Origin: Paucidesulfovibrio longus DSM 6739
GTDB lineage: Bacteria > Desulfobacterota > Desulfovibrionia > Desulfovibrionales > Desulfovibrionaceae
Reading direction: 5' to 3'
Assembly: GCF_000420485.1 (NCBI RefSeq)
Contig: NZ_ATVA01000013.1
Coordinates: forward strand, 139,894 to 203,893
Length of the DNA: 64,000 nucleotides
How positions within the stretch are numbered: position 1 is the stretch's first letter; every line of letters starts with the position of its first letter. This document shows positions 7,942 through 17,390 of the stretch, piece after piece. The notes under the pieces were generated by a model. The model was not told the origin of the DNA and ran no database searches. It worked only from the letters and a program-made list of their open reading frames with translations. The position numbers and the translations under genes were made by a program.

Positions 7942-7972
7942 CCGACGCATCGGCTCCGGCTCCGGTAAGTAA
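7942..7972 (+). promoter_or_regulatory. Phage promoter element P1 (replication operon)
   Basis: CCGACG (7942-7947), 18 bp, TAAGTAA (7966-7972), with TCCGG immediately before the second box. It starts just after the sigma-gene stop and 70 bp before the 8043 start. A stem GCCGC/GCGGC (7980-7984/7990-7994) lies in the predicted leader. It would drive the nuclease-recombination-helicase-primase operon through 16647. Confidence 0.8.
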
Positions 7973-8042
7973 GCACCGTGCCGCATGGTGCGGCTATCCG
8001 GGGCCTCGGAAATCTGAACCTGAACGAAAGAGGAGTTCAACC

Positions 8043-8378
8043 ATGACTCACGACACCTACAAGTACCGTTTTGACGAGTCGGTCCCGGCCCAGGAACTGG
8101 AAGACACTTTCATGCTGGCGATGCTGGCCGTCGAAAGCCTGCATGGCCGTTCCCGTGTGCGGATGGAGAGCCGGTTCAATCTGGACAAGGCCCGACGCAC
8201 CTGCGTGATAGACGCCTCCACCGATGTCGGCAGCGACCTCGCCCGCATTTTCACCGGCTTCGCCACCAAGGAATACGGCGAACGCTCGGTCCTGATCGAA
8301 CGTACCCAGCCGTCGGGTTGCGCCTGTGCCTCCAAGCATCGCGCAGCGCCCGCCGCCGAAGCGGGGGTGGCGGTATGA
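8043..8378 (+). CDS. Hypothetical protein, first gene of replication operon
   Basis: 111 residues, ATG at 8043 after AGAGGAG. It is acidic in the first half, with a segment (about 38-85) that looks like a small alpha/beta domain and a Cys/Ala-rich tail (CACASKHRAAPAA). No known family is recognised. Its stop overlaps the next ATG (ATGA), so it is coupled to the PD-(D/E)XK nuclease gene. Likely an early protein by position. Confidence 0.7.
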   Translation: MTHDTYKYRFDESVPAQELEDTFMLAMLAVESLHGRSRVRMESRFNLDKARRTCVIDASTDVGSDLARIFTGFATKEYGERSVLIERTQPSGCACASKHRAAPAAEAGVAV

Positions 8379-9391
8379 GCGAGCTGATGACCACCACCTA
8401 TTCCATGTGGCGGCTGTTCCGCAACTGCCGCATGGCCTGCAAGTGGCGCTACATCGACGAGCTGGTGCCGCTCGAGCGCGACCCCAATCTGGCCTTCGGC
8501 TCGGTCATCCACGACTGCCTGGAGTGCTGGCACGGCGAGCGGAATCTGTCCAAGGTCCTCGACCATATCGACCGGACCTATCCGAACCGGGCGCAGGACG
8601 ACCATCAACAGGCCGACTGGCATCTCGCCCGGGCCATGATGAGCGCCTATGCGGAACACTACCCGGCCGAAGAGTTCGAGGTCGTCGCGCTCGAGAAAAC
8701 CTTCGAAGGTCCCATCGTCAACCCGGCGACCGGGGCGACCTCGCGCAGTTTCATTCTCGCCGGGAAGGTGGACGGCATCGTCCGTCAGGATGGCCAGTAT
8801 TTCCTACTGGAACACAAAACCGCCTCGCAGATCGACGCCAGCTACCTGGAGCGGCTGTGGACCGATTTCCAGATCATCCTCTACGCCTGGTACCTGGAGC
8901 AGACCCTCGGCATCACGGTCAGCGGCATCATCTACAACGTCCTGGTCAAGGCCAAGTTGCGTCAGGGCAAGGGTGAGACCGAAGCCGAATTCGAGGCCCG
9001 GCGGGCGGAGCTGATCGCCAAGTCGAAAACCGGCAAGAGCAGCGCCAAGCGCAAGCTGCCGGAGGACGACGAAACCTTCCAGCAACGGCTCCAGGAGAAG
9101 TACCTCGAGCCGGGCATGTTTCATCGCGAGGTGCTCTACATCTCCCGCGACCAGTTCGAGGAACTGCGGGCGGAGCTGTGGGAACTCTCCAAGGCCATGC
9201 TCGACGCCCGTCGGCGCGACATCTTCTACCGCAACACCAGCTACTGCTTCCAGTACGGAAGGCCCTGCGCCTACTTCCAGCTCTGCCGCTCGGGCGGCAA
9301 CCCCAACGTCATCGAAAACCATTTCCAACGGATCGCCCCGCACGAAGAGCTGCGGGACGGAGCCGGTGAAGACGCCGCTCCGGTGTTCTGA
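8375..9391 (+). CDS. PD-(D/E)XK nuclease (RecB/Cas4-like)
   Basis: 338 residues. The nuclease core shows the conserved pattern: Gly-Ser-Val-Ile-His near residue 38, GKVDGI (about 130) supplying the Asp, and LLEHKTA (about 145) supplying the E-x-K. A C-terminal cysteine set (Cys in YCFQYGRPC and QLC) resembles the iron-sulfur cluster region of RecB/Cas4 exonucleases. It probably processes DNA ends for phage recombination together with the neighbouring Sak4-like ATPase and SSB-like protein. The ATGA overlap with the upstream gene fixes the start. Confidence 0.85.
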   Translation: MSELMTTTYSMWRLFRNCRMACKWRYIDELVPLERDPNLAFGSVIHDCLECWHGERNLSKVLDHIDRTYPNRAQDDHQQADWHLARAMMSAYAEHYPAEEFEVVALEKTFEGPIVNPATGATSRSFILAGKVDGIVRQDGQYFLLEHKTASQIDASYLERLWTDFQIILYAWYLEQTLGITVSGIIYNVLVKAKLRQGKGETEAEFEARRAELIAKSKTGKSSAKRKLPEDDETFQQRLQEKYLEPGMFHREVLYISRDQFEELRAELWELSKAMLDARRRDIFYRNTSYCFQYGRPCAYFQLCRSGGNPNVIENHFQRIAPHEELRDGAGEDAAPVF

Positions 9392-9417
9392 AATCCCAAC
9401 CATAAGGAGACGAAGCC

Positions 9418-10188
9418 ATGCTTCCCAAGACCAAAAGCAAACCCAAACACACGCTCTCGGATCTCACCGCCCTGGTGTACGGCCCGAGCAAGATCGGCAA
9501 GAGCACCTGGTGCTCGAAGGCCGATGACGCACTGTTCCTGGCGACCGAGCCGGGCCTGAACGCCCTGGAGGTGTTCCAGACCCCGATCACCTGCTGGGAC
9601 GACCTCTTGCAGGCCTGCGCCGAGATCGCCGAGGGCAAGCACGAGTTCAAGACCATCGTCGTCGACACGGTGGATAACGCCTACAAGATGTGCTCGGACT
9701 ACGTCTGCAAGAAATTCAAGATCGAGCACGAATCCGACCTGGGCTACGGCAAGGGCTACGCGCTGATCAACAACGAGTTCCAGCGCGTCATCAACAAGCT
9801 CGCCTTCCTGCCCTACGGGCTAATCCTGATTTCCCACTCCCAGGAGCGGGACATCGAGACCCGGACCGGCAAACACACCCGCATCGTGCCGACGCTGCCG
9901 GAAAAGGCGCGGAAGCTGGTCACCGGTCTGGTGGACCTGATCCTGTTCTGCGACCTGGACATGAAAACCGGCGAGGACGGCAAGCCTGTATGGCAGCGCG
10001 TGATGCGCACCAAGCCCAGTCCCAACTACGACGCCGGTGACCGCACCGGTCGCCTCCCCGAAGTCATCCCCCTCGATTTTTCGAGCTTCATGAAAGCCTT
10101 CAACAACACGGCAGCCGGAGCTGCGGCGAGTGCCGCCCGGCCGAAGCCGGAGCCGACCGCGAGTGCGGCGGCGAAACCCCAACAGTAA
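9418..10188 (+). CDS. Sak4-like AAA ATPase (RecA-fold recombination protein)
   Basis: 256 residues. Walker A is GPSKIGKST (about 22-30) and Walker B TIVVDTVD (about 80-87), in the arrangement of the AAA_24/Sak4 family of phage single-strand annealing proteins. The C-terminal 30 residues are Ala/Pro-rich and probably disordered. It would promote strand annealing during phage recombination and is classically found next to an SSB-like protein and an exonuclease, as here. Confidence 0.87.
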   Translation: MLPKTKSKPKHTLSDLTALVYGPSKIGKSTWCSKADDALFLATEPGLNALEVFQTPITCWDDLLQACAEIAEGKHEFKTIVVDTVDNAYKMCSDYVCKKFKIEHESDLGYGKGYALINNEFQRVINKLAFLPYGLILISHSQERDIETRTGKHTRIVPTLPEKARKLVTGLVDLILFCDLDMKTGEDGKPVWQRVMRTKPSPNYDAGDRTGRLPEVIPLDFSSFMKAFNNTAAGAAASAARPKPEPTASAAAKPQQ

Positions 10189-10200
10189 GGAGATCCGACC

Positions 10201-10674
10201 ATGGAACACTACGAAAACCAATCCAACAGCAACCTCGACCTGGCGCAGTTCGACGACGCCTTCGAAACCGCCGAAGTCGAGGAACGTGAGTTCGAGGCCG
10301 TTCCCGACGGCAAGTACCAGGTCAACGTCGACCGGGTCGAACTGACCCGCGCCCAGACCTCGGGCAATCCCATGCTCAAGTGGACCCTGCGCATTCTCGC
10401 GCCGACCCACAAGGGCCGTCTGCTCTGGCGTAACAACGTCATGGCCAGCAACGAGAACATCAAGTGGCTCAAGCAGGACCTCTACACCTGCGGGCTGCAG
10501 CTTCAGAAACTCTCCGACCTGCCGGGCCACCTCGAGCAGCTTCTCAACATCAAGCTGGAGGTGACCAAACGCACTCGTGGTGAAAACGAGAACATCTACT
10601 TCAACCGTCGCATTGTCATGGCCGACGATGCCGGGGCTCCCGGCGCGGCGATGGACGACATGATCCCGTTCTGA
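10201..10674 (+). CDS. DUF669 single-strand DNA binding-like protein
   Basis: 157 residues, the DUF669 pattern (PDGKYQVNVDRVELTRAQTS, MLKWTLRIL, GRLLWRNNVM). The protein ends in an acidic hydrophobic tail, MDDMIPF, closely resembling the protein-docking tip of bacterial SSB. This tail and the neighbours (Sak4-like ATPase, nucleases, primase-helicase) support a role as the phage ssDNA-binding protein. Stop and next start overlap. Confidence 0.85.
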   Translation: MEHYENQSNSNLDLAQFDDAFETAEVEEREFEAVPDGKYQVNVDRVELTRAQTSGNPMLKWTLRILAPTHKGRLLWRNNVMASNENIKWLKQDLYTCGLQLQKLSDLPGHLEQLLNIKLEVTKRTRGENENIYFNRRIVMADDAGAPGAAMDDMIPF

Positions 10675-11156
10675 TGATGGACCGGATCACCGTTGTCGTC
10701 GACACCCGCGAACAGGAGCCCTACAGCTTCGATACAGACAAGGTTTCGGCGGTTCGCAAGGCGCTGCCCGCCGGTGATTACTCGCTGGTCGGCCTCGAGG
10801 AACGGGTGGCGGTGGAGCGTAAATCCCTGACGGATTTCGTCTCCACCGTCATCCGAGGGCGAAAGCGGTTCCATCGCGAACTGGAAAAGCTCTCCGCCTA
10901 CGAATCCGCCTGCGTGGTTGTCGAGTGCAACTTTCGCGATCTGGTCGATGGCCGCTACCGCAGCGATGCCCACCCGCACGCGCTGATCGGAACGGTCGCC
11001 TCCATCGTCGTCGACTTCGGTGTCCCCGTCTACTTCTGCTCGGACCGGCAGGCCGCCTGCCGTTTTGTCGAGGAGTACCTGACACGTTTTCACCGGAGGA
11101 TCGCGAGATGCCAAAAAGAAATGAGAGTAACCCGGCGCGACTCCGGGGAAGAATAG
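10674..11156 (+). CDS. ERCC4-type nuclease
   Basis: 160 residues. The XPF/ERCC4 nuclease motif is present: VDTREQ (8-13), LPAGDYSL (about 34-41) and VAVERKSLTDF (about 50-60, the ERKxxxD signature). There is no helicase or HhH domain, so it is a stand-alone structure-specific nuclease as seen in many phages, probably cutting branched replication or recombination intermediates. The start may be 10674 or the adjacent ATG at 10677. The 3' end overlaps the helicase gene by 49 bp. Confidence 0.88.
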   Translation: MMDRITVVVDTREQEPYSFDTDKVSAVRKALPAGDYSLVGLEERVAVERKSLTDFVSTVIRGRKRFHRELEKLSAYESACVVVECNFRDLVDGRYRSDAHPHALIGTVASIVVDFGVPVYFCSDRQAACRFVEEYLTRFHRRIARCQKEMRVTRRDSGEE

Positions 11157-13336
11157 AGCGCGTTTACTATGCCGGACCCAAGTTCTCCGCAGGCCGACTG
11201 CTCACCCCGACCGGTGAGGAAGTCCAGTTCGCGGGCAATTTGTTCGCCCGTGAAAATCAGCCTGTGGTCCTGCTCGGGTCGTGGTCCACCCATCCCAAAT
11301 ACGGCCGTCAGTTCAAGGTCGACGGGATGGAGCACGATCTCGAACTCGATCCGGAGGGGCTGATCCACTATCTGGCCAACCATCCGGAGATCAAGGGCAT
11401 TGGTCCGGCCAAGGCCAGATTGATCGTCGAGAGTTTCGGCGACGCCTTTGAAGAAACCCTTCTGAGTGACCCCGAACGCATCGCGCTGAAAGCCCGGCTA
11501 CCCATGGACGCGGCCCGGCGGCTGCGCGACGAATGGTTGAAGAACCGCAGCGTCAACGCCGTCATGGCCTGGTTGTCGGCATTCGGCCTGACCCATCATC
11601 AGGTCACCACCCTGGTCGAAAGACTCGGCGGCAACTGCCTCGATATCCTGAAGGAAGACCCGTACATTCTCATTCGGGAGATCCGGGGATTCGGCTTCAA
11701 GAAGGTCGACAAGATTGCCCGCAAGCTGGGAACCCCCAAGGACCATACCCCTCGTATCCGGGCCGGGTTGAATTTCTGCGTCCGTGAAGCCCTGGACAAT
11801 GGCCACTGCTGGATCGAATACGAGGATCTGGTCGACCAGGCCAATCTACTGCTGGTCATGGATGCCCTGGACAGCCGGGTTCGTATCGAGAGCGCCCTCG
11901 ACGCGCTCATCGAAGAACAGGCGCTTTCCTGCGATTCCCACGGCGGGCGTTTCGTGGTCGCTCTGCCGGAGATCGTCCGCATGGAGCGGGAGCTGGCCGC
12001 GCTGTTCGGCCAGGCCGAAACACCCAACCCTCATTTTCAGTCCGTCAAGAAATTCGATGCTCTGATTCGGCGCTGCGCGGCGACGCTGAACGAGAAGCAG
12101 CTCGACGCAGTGCGCTCGGCCCTCCAACACAGCATCAGCCTGATCTCGGGTGGAGCCGGTTCGGGCAAGAGCTACACCATTTCAGTCATCAACACCATCT
12201 GCGAGGAGAGCGATCTGGAGGTCGTGCTCGCCGCGCCGACCGGCAAGGCAGCCAAGCGCCTGGAGGAAGTCAGCGGTCGCAGCGGCACCACCATTCACCG
12301 TCTGCTCGGCTATGACGGCAAGGGTTTCTCGCGCAGCAAGGAGAATCCCATCGATGCCGACGTCTTGGTGGTCGACGAGTTTTCGATGGTCGACGTGCCG
12401 CTGGCCTGGCACCTGTTCGAGGCGGTCGATTTGTCGCGGACCACGGTGCTGCTGGTCGGGGACCACAACCAGCTTCCGCCGGTGGGACCCGGAAACATAC
12501 TGCGCGATCTGATCCAGACACGCGCCATCCCCACGGTCATCCTCGACAAGGTCGTGCGCCAGGCTGGCGTCCTCAAGGAGAACTGCACCGCCGTTCTTAA
12601 GGGCGAGGTGCGCAAGACCAGCGAGGCGTCGGTATCCGGATGCCGGGATTGGTATCTGGTGGATCAGTTCACCGACCCGATGGCGGCACGCTCGTTCCTG
12701 CTGGAGTTGTTTCAGGAGCGGCTCGATGCCCTGGGTTTCGACATCATCAAGGACGTGCAGGTGCTGACGCCGACCCACAAGGGGCCGCTCGGCACCAAAG
12801 AACTGAACGAGGAACTGCAGCGGCTCATCCAGCGCAAACTCTGGAACACCGAAGTACCGCCGGTCGCCATAGGCCGCCGCGCCCCGTTTCTCAAGCACGA
12901 CAAGGTCATCCAGACCCGGAACAACTACGACCTGAACGTGATGAATGGTGCCATCGGCTATGTGGTCGATGTCCTCGCGAACGGCACCCTGGTCATCGAC
13001 TTCGATGGCATGCCGGTGGAGCTGGAGAAAGGGTCGCCCGACCTTCAGGACCTGCAGCTCGCCTATGCGCTCACCATCCACAAAACCCAGGGTTCCGAGT
13101 TCCTCTGCGCCGTGGTGGTGGTCCACAAGGCACATTCCTTCATGCACCACCGCAATCTGCTCTACACAGGAGTGACCCGCGCCCGGCGCACCGCCATTGT
13201 CCTGGGCGACCATTGGGGCATCCAGAATTGCGCCAAGCGTTGCCAGGTGGATGACCGTCGGACCTTTCTGCCCCTGTTTCTGGACGCCGCCCAGCACGCG
13301 GAGGCCGATTTCGCCCGTGTCGCGGAGGTCGAATGA
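11108..13336 (+). CDS. RecD2-like SF1B DNA helicase
   Basis: 742 residues from the ATG at 11108, which has GGAGGA 7 nt upstream. An N-terminal OB-like and helix-hairpin-helix region (IKGIGPAKARLI, about 95-106; IRGFGFKKVDKIA, about 190-202) precedes the helicase core: Walker A GGAGSGKSYT (about 348-357), Walker B VVDEFSM (about 421-427), and the C-terminal YALTIHKTQGSEF motif. This is the architecture of RecD2/TraA-type 5'-3' helicases. It presumably unwinds DNA during phage replication-recombination. It overlaps the ERCC4 nuclease gene by 49 bp and the primase gene by 4 bp. Confidence 0.92.
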   Translation: MPKRNESNPARLRGRIERVYYAGPKFSAGRLLTPTGEEVQFAGNLFARENQPVVLLGSWSTHPKYGRQFKVDGMEHDLELDPEGLIHYLANHPEIKGIGPAKARLIVESFGDAFEETLLSDPERIALKARLPMDAARRLRDEWLKNRSVNAVMAWLSAFGLTHHQVTTLVERLGGNCLDILKEDPYILIREIRGFGFKKVDKIARKLGTPKDHTPRIRAGLNFCVREALDNGHCWIEYEDLVDQANLLLVMDALDSRVRIESALDALIEEQALSCDSHGGRFVVALPEIVRMERELAALFGQAETPNPHFQSVKKFDALIRRCAATLNEKQLDAVRSALQHSISLISGGAGSGKSYTISVINTICEESDLEVVLAAPTGKAAKRLEEVSGRSGTTIHRLLGYDGKGFSRSKENPIDADVLVVDEFSMVDVPLAWHLFEAVDLSRTTVLLVGDHNQLPPVGPGNILRDLIQTRAIPTVILDKVVRQAGVLKENCTAVLKGEVRKTSEASVSGCRDWYLVDQFTDPMAARSFLLELFQERLDALGFDIIKDVQVLTPTHKGPLGTKELNEELQRLIQRKLWNTEVPPVAIGRRAPFLKHDKVIQTRNNYDLNVMNGAIGYVVDVLANGTLVIDFDGMPVELEKGSPDLQDLQLAYALTIHKTQGSEFLCAVVVVHKAHSFMHHRNLLYTGVTRARRTAIVLGDHWGIQNCAKRCQVDDRRTFLPLFLDAAQHAEADFARVAEVE

Positions 13337-16300
13337 GTATGGGCGGAACGGATAACGTCAGGGAGTATTACCGGCTCGTCACCGAGATGGACATCGGTGA
13401 CGTGGCCCGGGCACTCCTGCCGGGACGGATCACCCAAGAGACCGGCCAGCGCTTGATGTGCGACTGCCCCAACCATCAGAGCCAGTCGCGTCTGTCGCTG
13501 CACGTGATGCTCGACAAGCAGGGCTGGTACTGCTTCGGCTGCGGAGTCGGCGGTGATGTGCTGCAGCTCGTTGAGTTCATTCAGACGGGCTCGGTCACCG
13601 CCGGGCAATCCGGTCCGATGCCGGACAGCCACCGTCAGGCCCGGGACTATCTCGCCAAGAAGGCGGGCTTGCCGCCGCTGTCGCGCTATGGCCTCAGCCA
13701 GGAGCGTCTGGCCCAGACAGAGGCCGACCGCGCCTTCGAACTGCGGGTCAAGGACGCGCTGACCGCGCTGGCCAGGCTTTACCACGCCAGGCTCAAGGAG
13801 TCGCCGGAGGTCCTCGACTGGCTGAAATCCAAATACGCCCTGAGCGAGGAGACCATCGACGATCTCCTGATCGGCTACGCGGACAACGCGTCCGGCGCGG
13901 TCGCCCAACTGACCCGGGGCGAAGACGGCTTCTCCAAGCGGGAGCTTGCCGCCACCGGCGCTTTCCGGCCCACGAGCCAGGATGGCCTGACGCCATTTTT
14001 CGAGCGCCGCATCGTCTTTCCCTACTGGAGCCGTGGCCGGGTGGTGTTCATGATCGGCCGCAAGACGCCGTGGACCCCGGACGTGGGCTGGGAGCAAGGG
14101 AAATACAAGAAACTGCCGGTTCACGACGAGCACCAGCGGCCCTACGTCGCCGACTTCATCAACAACGCGCTGCTGTTCAACGAGGACTGCCTGCTGGCCA
14201 GGCCCGGCAAGGTGATCATCACCGAGGGGGTGACCGATTGCCTGGCGCTGATGCAACTGGGCCTGCCCACCGTGTCGCCGGTCACCGTTCGCATCCGGGC
14301 CGCCGATTGGGAGCGCCTGATCCCCAAGCTGCGCGGCGTCGAAACCGTCTACATCTGTCAGGACAACGAACTCTCCCAGGCCGGTCTCAAGGGGGCGCTG
14401 CAAACCGCTCGCACCCTGGCCGAACACAAGATCGACACCCGCCTGGTGACGCTGCCCTTGTCGGAGACACAGATCTCGGCCCGGCAGGAGCTGACCAAAC
14501 GCTTCGGCCTGACGGCGAGCGTGGGGCCGAAGGAGCTGGCCAAGCTGCTGGCGGGACGTCCCGCCGAAGAGATTCAGGCGGCCGAGGCGCTTCTCGCCAC
14601 CGCCAAGATAGACGTCAACGATTACATTGCCGCCGGGCATACCCGGGAGGATTTCGAACGCCTGCTCGCAGAAGCCAGCACGCCCATCGAGTTCGGCGTG
14701 CGCTCGCTACCCGAGGGCGCTGATGAGGAGGAACGCAACCGCCTGCTCGAACCGATCCTGAGGGAGATTTCCGAGCAGTCGCCGCTGGAACAGGCCCGCC
14801 TGCTGAAGCTGGTGCAGGAGCGCATCGGCGGTGGCGTTTCGATGGCCACCCTGAAAGAGCAGATCCGCGCCATCCAGAAGGACCGCAAGGTCGAGTTCCG
14901 TAATGAAAAGAAGAAGGCCAAGCGGATGTCCGGCGCGATGCCCGGATCATGCCGCGCCCGGGTCGACGAGGTGCTGATCGACACGGAACTGGAGAACGGC
15001 GCTCCCGACTACACCCTGGCCGCCGAGGCTGCCTACGACTGGTTCAACGCCAACGGTGCCCAGTTCTTTCACACCCTGCAGGGCGAGCCGTTCATGTATT
15101 TCGACAACGCCATCTACTGGATGGATTCACCGGACCGGGGCCGCAAGCGCCATTACGCGGCCATGCTCTACAAGCACACGGGTATGGTGCCGACCACGGG
15201 CGGCGGACGGACATTTTTCGAGGTGCTGCCCAGCCTGGCCATGATCCGTGGCCAGGTGCGCGACCATTTCTCCTGGCTGCACACCGATGTGGCCTCCTAC
15301 ACCGTCTATTTCAATCTGAACAACCCGGAGCACGAGATCGCCAAGATCACCCCGGACGAGATCCGGATCATGAAGAACGGCGGCAACGAGGACGGCATCA
15401 TCCTGGACGGCTCGCGGAAGATGAAGCCGCTGAAATTCCTGCCCGACGCCGACCTCGAAGAGGCGGACCGGCTCCTGGTCGATCTGCTGGTGGGCAACAT
15501 GACCTGTCCGCAGGGGGATCGCTTTCTCATCCTTTCCTGGCTCTCCTGCTTCCTGCTGATCGATTTCGCCGGGACGCGGCCCATGACCCGCTTCGAGGGC
15601 TCGGCCGGATCGGGCAAGACTACCGCCAGCAAGATCACGTCGACATTGCTTTACGGCGAGCCCCAGCACAAGAAGGCCACCGACGCGGCGAACTACACCG
15701 ATGGCTCGCAGAACCCACTCATCGTCCTCGACAACATCGAGGTCAAGCAGATGACCGAGGATCTGACCACCTTCATGCTGACCAGCATCACCGGCATCGC
15801 CAAGGAGAAACGCAAGAGCGGCACCGACAGCGAGACCATCACCGAGCGGACCAAATGCCTGCTGAACACCACCGGCATCGAGCCGCTGTGCGGGGAACTT
15901 TCGGAGATCCTGTCGAGGTCCTTCGTCATCAACTTCGACCTCGCCAACCAGGCCAGCGACTGCTTTCTGGAATCGGAGGTCATCTCGGCCATCCAGCAGA
16001 ACCGGGATCTGATCATCTCGGCCATCATGAAGCGGACCAGCCATGTGCTGGCGATGATCCGGGACGGAGCCCAGAAACAGGTCATGCGCCTGCTGCACCG
16101 AACCATGCCGACCCATGGCAAGCGCCGTTGCAACGACTATCTGAGCCTGATGTACCTGATGATGCTGGCCGGGTCCGAGGATCACGAGGTGACTACCGGA
16201 CTTGAGGATCTGAGCCCGCTGTTCATCGAGCAGATACATTCCATCAACGACACCAGCCAGGAGATGGCCCGGGAGTCGAACCCCATCGCCACGGCGCTGG

Positions 16301-16647
16301 CGTCGCTCTTCCACGCTTATCGGAACGCGGTGGAGCTGGACGAGAAGGCCCGCTACGGCGAGGACGACCGGGCAAACCATGTGGTGGGGTTCATCGAACG
16401 CTACCAGGTGAGGTTCGAGAACGAGAACACCATGGAACCGGTGTCTGCGGGAAGGCTGCTCGCGGCTCTGCGCAGGGTCGGCCGGGAATTCAACCTCGAG
16501 TTCGAATACAAGAAGCCCGCCCAGCTCGGTCGGCGCATCAGCAACGACCTGGACGTCATCCGGGACGCCGGGTTCGACATCGACCGGCAGCGCAACGCCC
16601 ACACTAAGAACTTCGAGTATTGGATCAGCGCGAACAGGGGGAAATGA
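13333..16647 (+). CDS. Primase-helicase fusion (CHC2 zinc finger, TOPRIM, P-loop)
   Basis: 1104 residues. The N-terminus has a CHC2-type zinc finger (C43, C45, H48, C67, C70), followed by a DnaG-like core with TOPRIM motifs (VIITEGVTDCLAL, about 297-309; VYICQDNEL, about 338-346). The C-terminal half contains a P-loop ATPase (FEGSAGSGKTTAS, about 753-765). One protein could therefore prime and unwind at the phage origin. The start overlaps the helicase stop (ATGA). It is the last gene of the P1 operon and lies directly before the iteron-rich gap. Confidence 0.92.
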   Translation: MSMGGTDNVREYYRLVTEMDIGDVARALLPGRITQETGQRLMCDCPNHQSQSRLSLHVMLDKQGWYCFGCGVGGDVLQLVEFIQTGSVTAGQSGPMPDSHRQARDYLAKKAGLPPLSRYGLSQERLAQTEADRAFELRVKDALTALARLYHARLKESPEVLDWLKSKYALSEETIDDLLIGYADNASGAVAQLTRGEDGFSKRELAATGAFRPTSQDGLTPFFERRIVFPYWSRGRVVFMIGRKTPWTPDVGWEQGKYKKLPVHDEHQRPYVADFINNALLFNEDCLLARPGKVIITEGVTDCLALMQLGLPTVSPVTVRIRAADWERLIPKLRGVETVYICQDNELSQAGLKGALQTARTLAEHKIDTRLVTLPLSETQISARQELTKRFGLTASVGPKELAKLLAGRPAEEIQAAEALLATAKIDVNDYIAAGHTREDFERLLAEASTPIEFGVRSLPEGADEEERNRLLEPILREISEQSPLEQARLLKLVQERIGGGVSMATLKEQIRAIQKDRKVEFRNEKKKAKRMSGAMPGSCRARVDEVLIDTELENGAPDYTLAAEAAYDWFNANGAQFFHTLQGEPFMYFDNAIYWMDSPDRGRKRHYAAMLYKHTGMVPTTGGGRTFFEVLPSLAMIRGQVRDHFSWLHTDVASYTVYFNLNNPEHEIAKITPDEIRIMKNGGNEDGIILDGSRKMKPLKFLPDADLEEADRLLVDLLVGNMTCPQGDRFLILSWLSCFLLIDFAGTRPMTRFEGSAGSGKTTASKITSTLLYGEPQHKKATDAANYTDGSQNPLIVLDNIEVKQMTEDLTTFMLTSITGIAKEKRKSGTDSETITERTKCLLNTTGIEPLCGELSEILSRSFVINFDLANQASDCFLESEVISAIQQNRDLIISAIMKRTSHVLAMIRDGAQKQVMRLLHRTMPTHGKRRCNDYLSLMYLMMLAGSEDHEVTTGLEDLSPLFIEQIHSINDTSQEMARESNPIATALASLFHAYRNAVELDEKARYGEDDRANHVVGFIERYQVRFENENTMEPVSAGRLLAALRRVGREFNLEFEYKKPAQLGRRISNDLDVIRDAGFDIDRQRNAHTKNFEYWISANRGK

Positions 16648-16662
16648 AGGAGAACTGGTGAG

Positions 16663-16989
16663 TTATGCCTGTAATAGACGACGTTGCAGCAAGGTCTGCA
16701 TATCACGGCGGCCGTCGGCAATCACCATGACATAAACATTTTCGGCCATGACTCGATAGATGATGCGGTAGGGTTTGAAAAATATCTCACGGTACTCGCG
16801 AAGCCCTATGGCCAGCAGTTCTTTTGGATAGGCTCCTCGCTCCGGGTTCTCGGAGAGGCTCGAAAAGGCCTTCTCTATTTGATCGAGAACGTAATCCGCT
16901 TTTCCCGGCGCGTCGTGGGATGCAATGTAGTCGTACAACTCCTCCAAATCCCGTGACGCATCGTCGGTCAGAAATATCTGGAAGGTCAT
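16663..16989 (-). CDS. ParE/RelE-superfamily toxin
   Basis: 108 residues with the ParE/RelE fold pattern: N-terminal FLTDDASRDLEELYDYIA, a central LSENPERGAYPKEL, and the C-terminal REIFFKPYRIIYRVM strand pair ending in VIADGRRD. ParE-type toxins attack gyrase and RelE-type cleave mRNA; the sequence favours ParE. It is translated from an ATG overlapping the antitoxin stop by 1 nt and is antisense to the phage early and late genes. Confidence 0.87.
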   Translation of the reverse strand: MTFQIFLTDDASRDLEELYDYIASHDAPGKADYVLDQIEKAFSSLSENPERGAYPKELLAIGLREYREIFFKPYRIIYRVMAENVYVMVIADGRRDMQTLLQRRLLQA

Positions 16990-17264
16990 CAGCGACTCTT
17001 GCTCCGGTCGCGAAGCCGCTGGATGACATCACCGGCGGGCTGGACTTTGCCTTCCTCGATCTGACGCGAGCCGAGCGCGAGGATCTTCAGAAGGGCCATG
17101 GTCTCCTGGGTCTGCTCATAGCTTTCGATGTCCTGCATCACGACCTTGGCTTCGCCATTCTGAGTGATGACCAGGGGTTCACCTTGCCCGGACATGTTGC
17201 GCACGATTTCTGCGGCATGGGCTTTCAGGTAACTGATCGGTTTGATTTGGCTCGATAGCTTCAT
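16989..17264 (-). CDS. Phd/YefM-type antitoxin
   Basis: 91 residues from the ATG at 17264, chosen because AGGAGG lies 6 nt upstream; the ATG at 17270 is too close to that site. The N-terminal KPISYLKAHAAEIVRNM and EPLVITQNGEAKVVMQDIESYEQ are the hallmark of Phd/YefM antitoxins, which bind their own promoter and cap the toxin with the C-terminus. It precedes the ParE-like toxin in the usual order. Confidence 0.9.
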   Translation of the reverse strand: MKLSSQIKPISYLKAHAAEIVRNMSGQGEPLVITQNGEAKVVMQDIESYEQTQETMALLKILALGSRQIEEGKVQPAGDVIQRLRDRSKSR

Positions 17265-17287
17265 ATCCATCCTCCTTTGTATGACCA

Positions 17288-17317
17288 AATATAGTCCGAA
17301 AACAGGTCAACTGTCAA
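17288..17317 (-). promoter_or_regulatory. Sigma-70 promoter of the toxin-antitoxin pair
   Basis: On the minus strand, TTGACA (17317-17312) and TATATT (17293-17288) are separated by 18 bp, a near-consensus promoter. An ACAG-N5-CTGT inverted repeat overlaps the -35 side, suiting Phd autoregulation. The module can thus be expressed in the lysogen independently of phage promoters. Confidence 0.75.
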
Positions 17318-17390
17318 TCTGAAACGCTCCGAGTCGCCACCGTGGTGGCTTGGAAAATCATCCAGGACGCTCTCGGGCGTCCTTTTCTTT

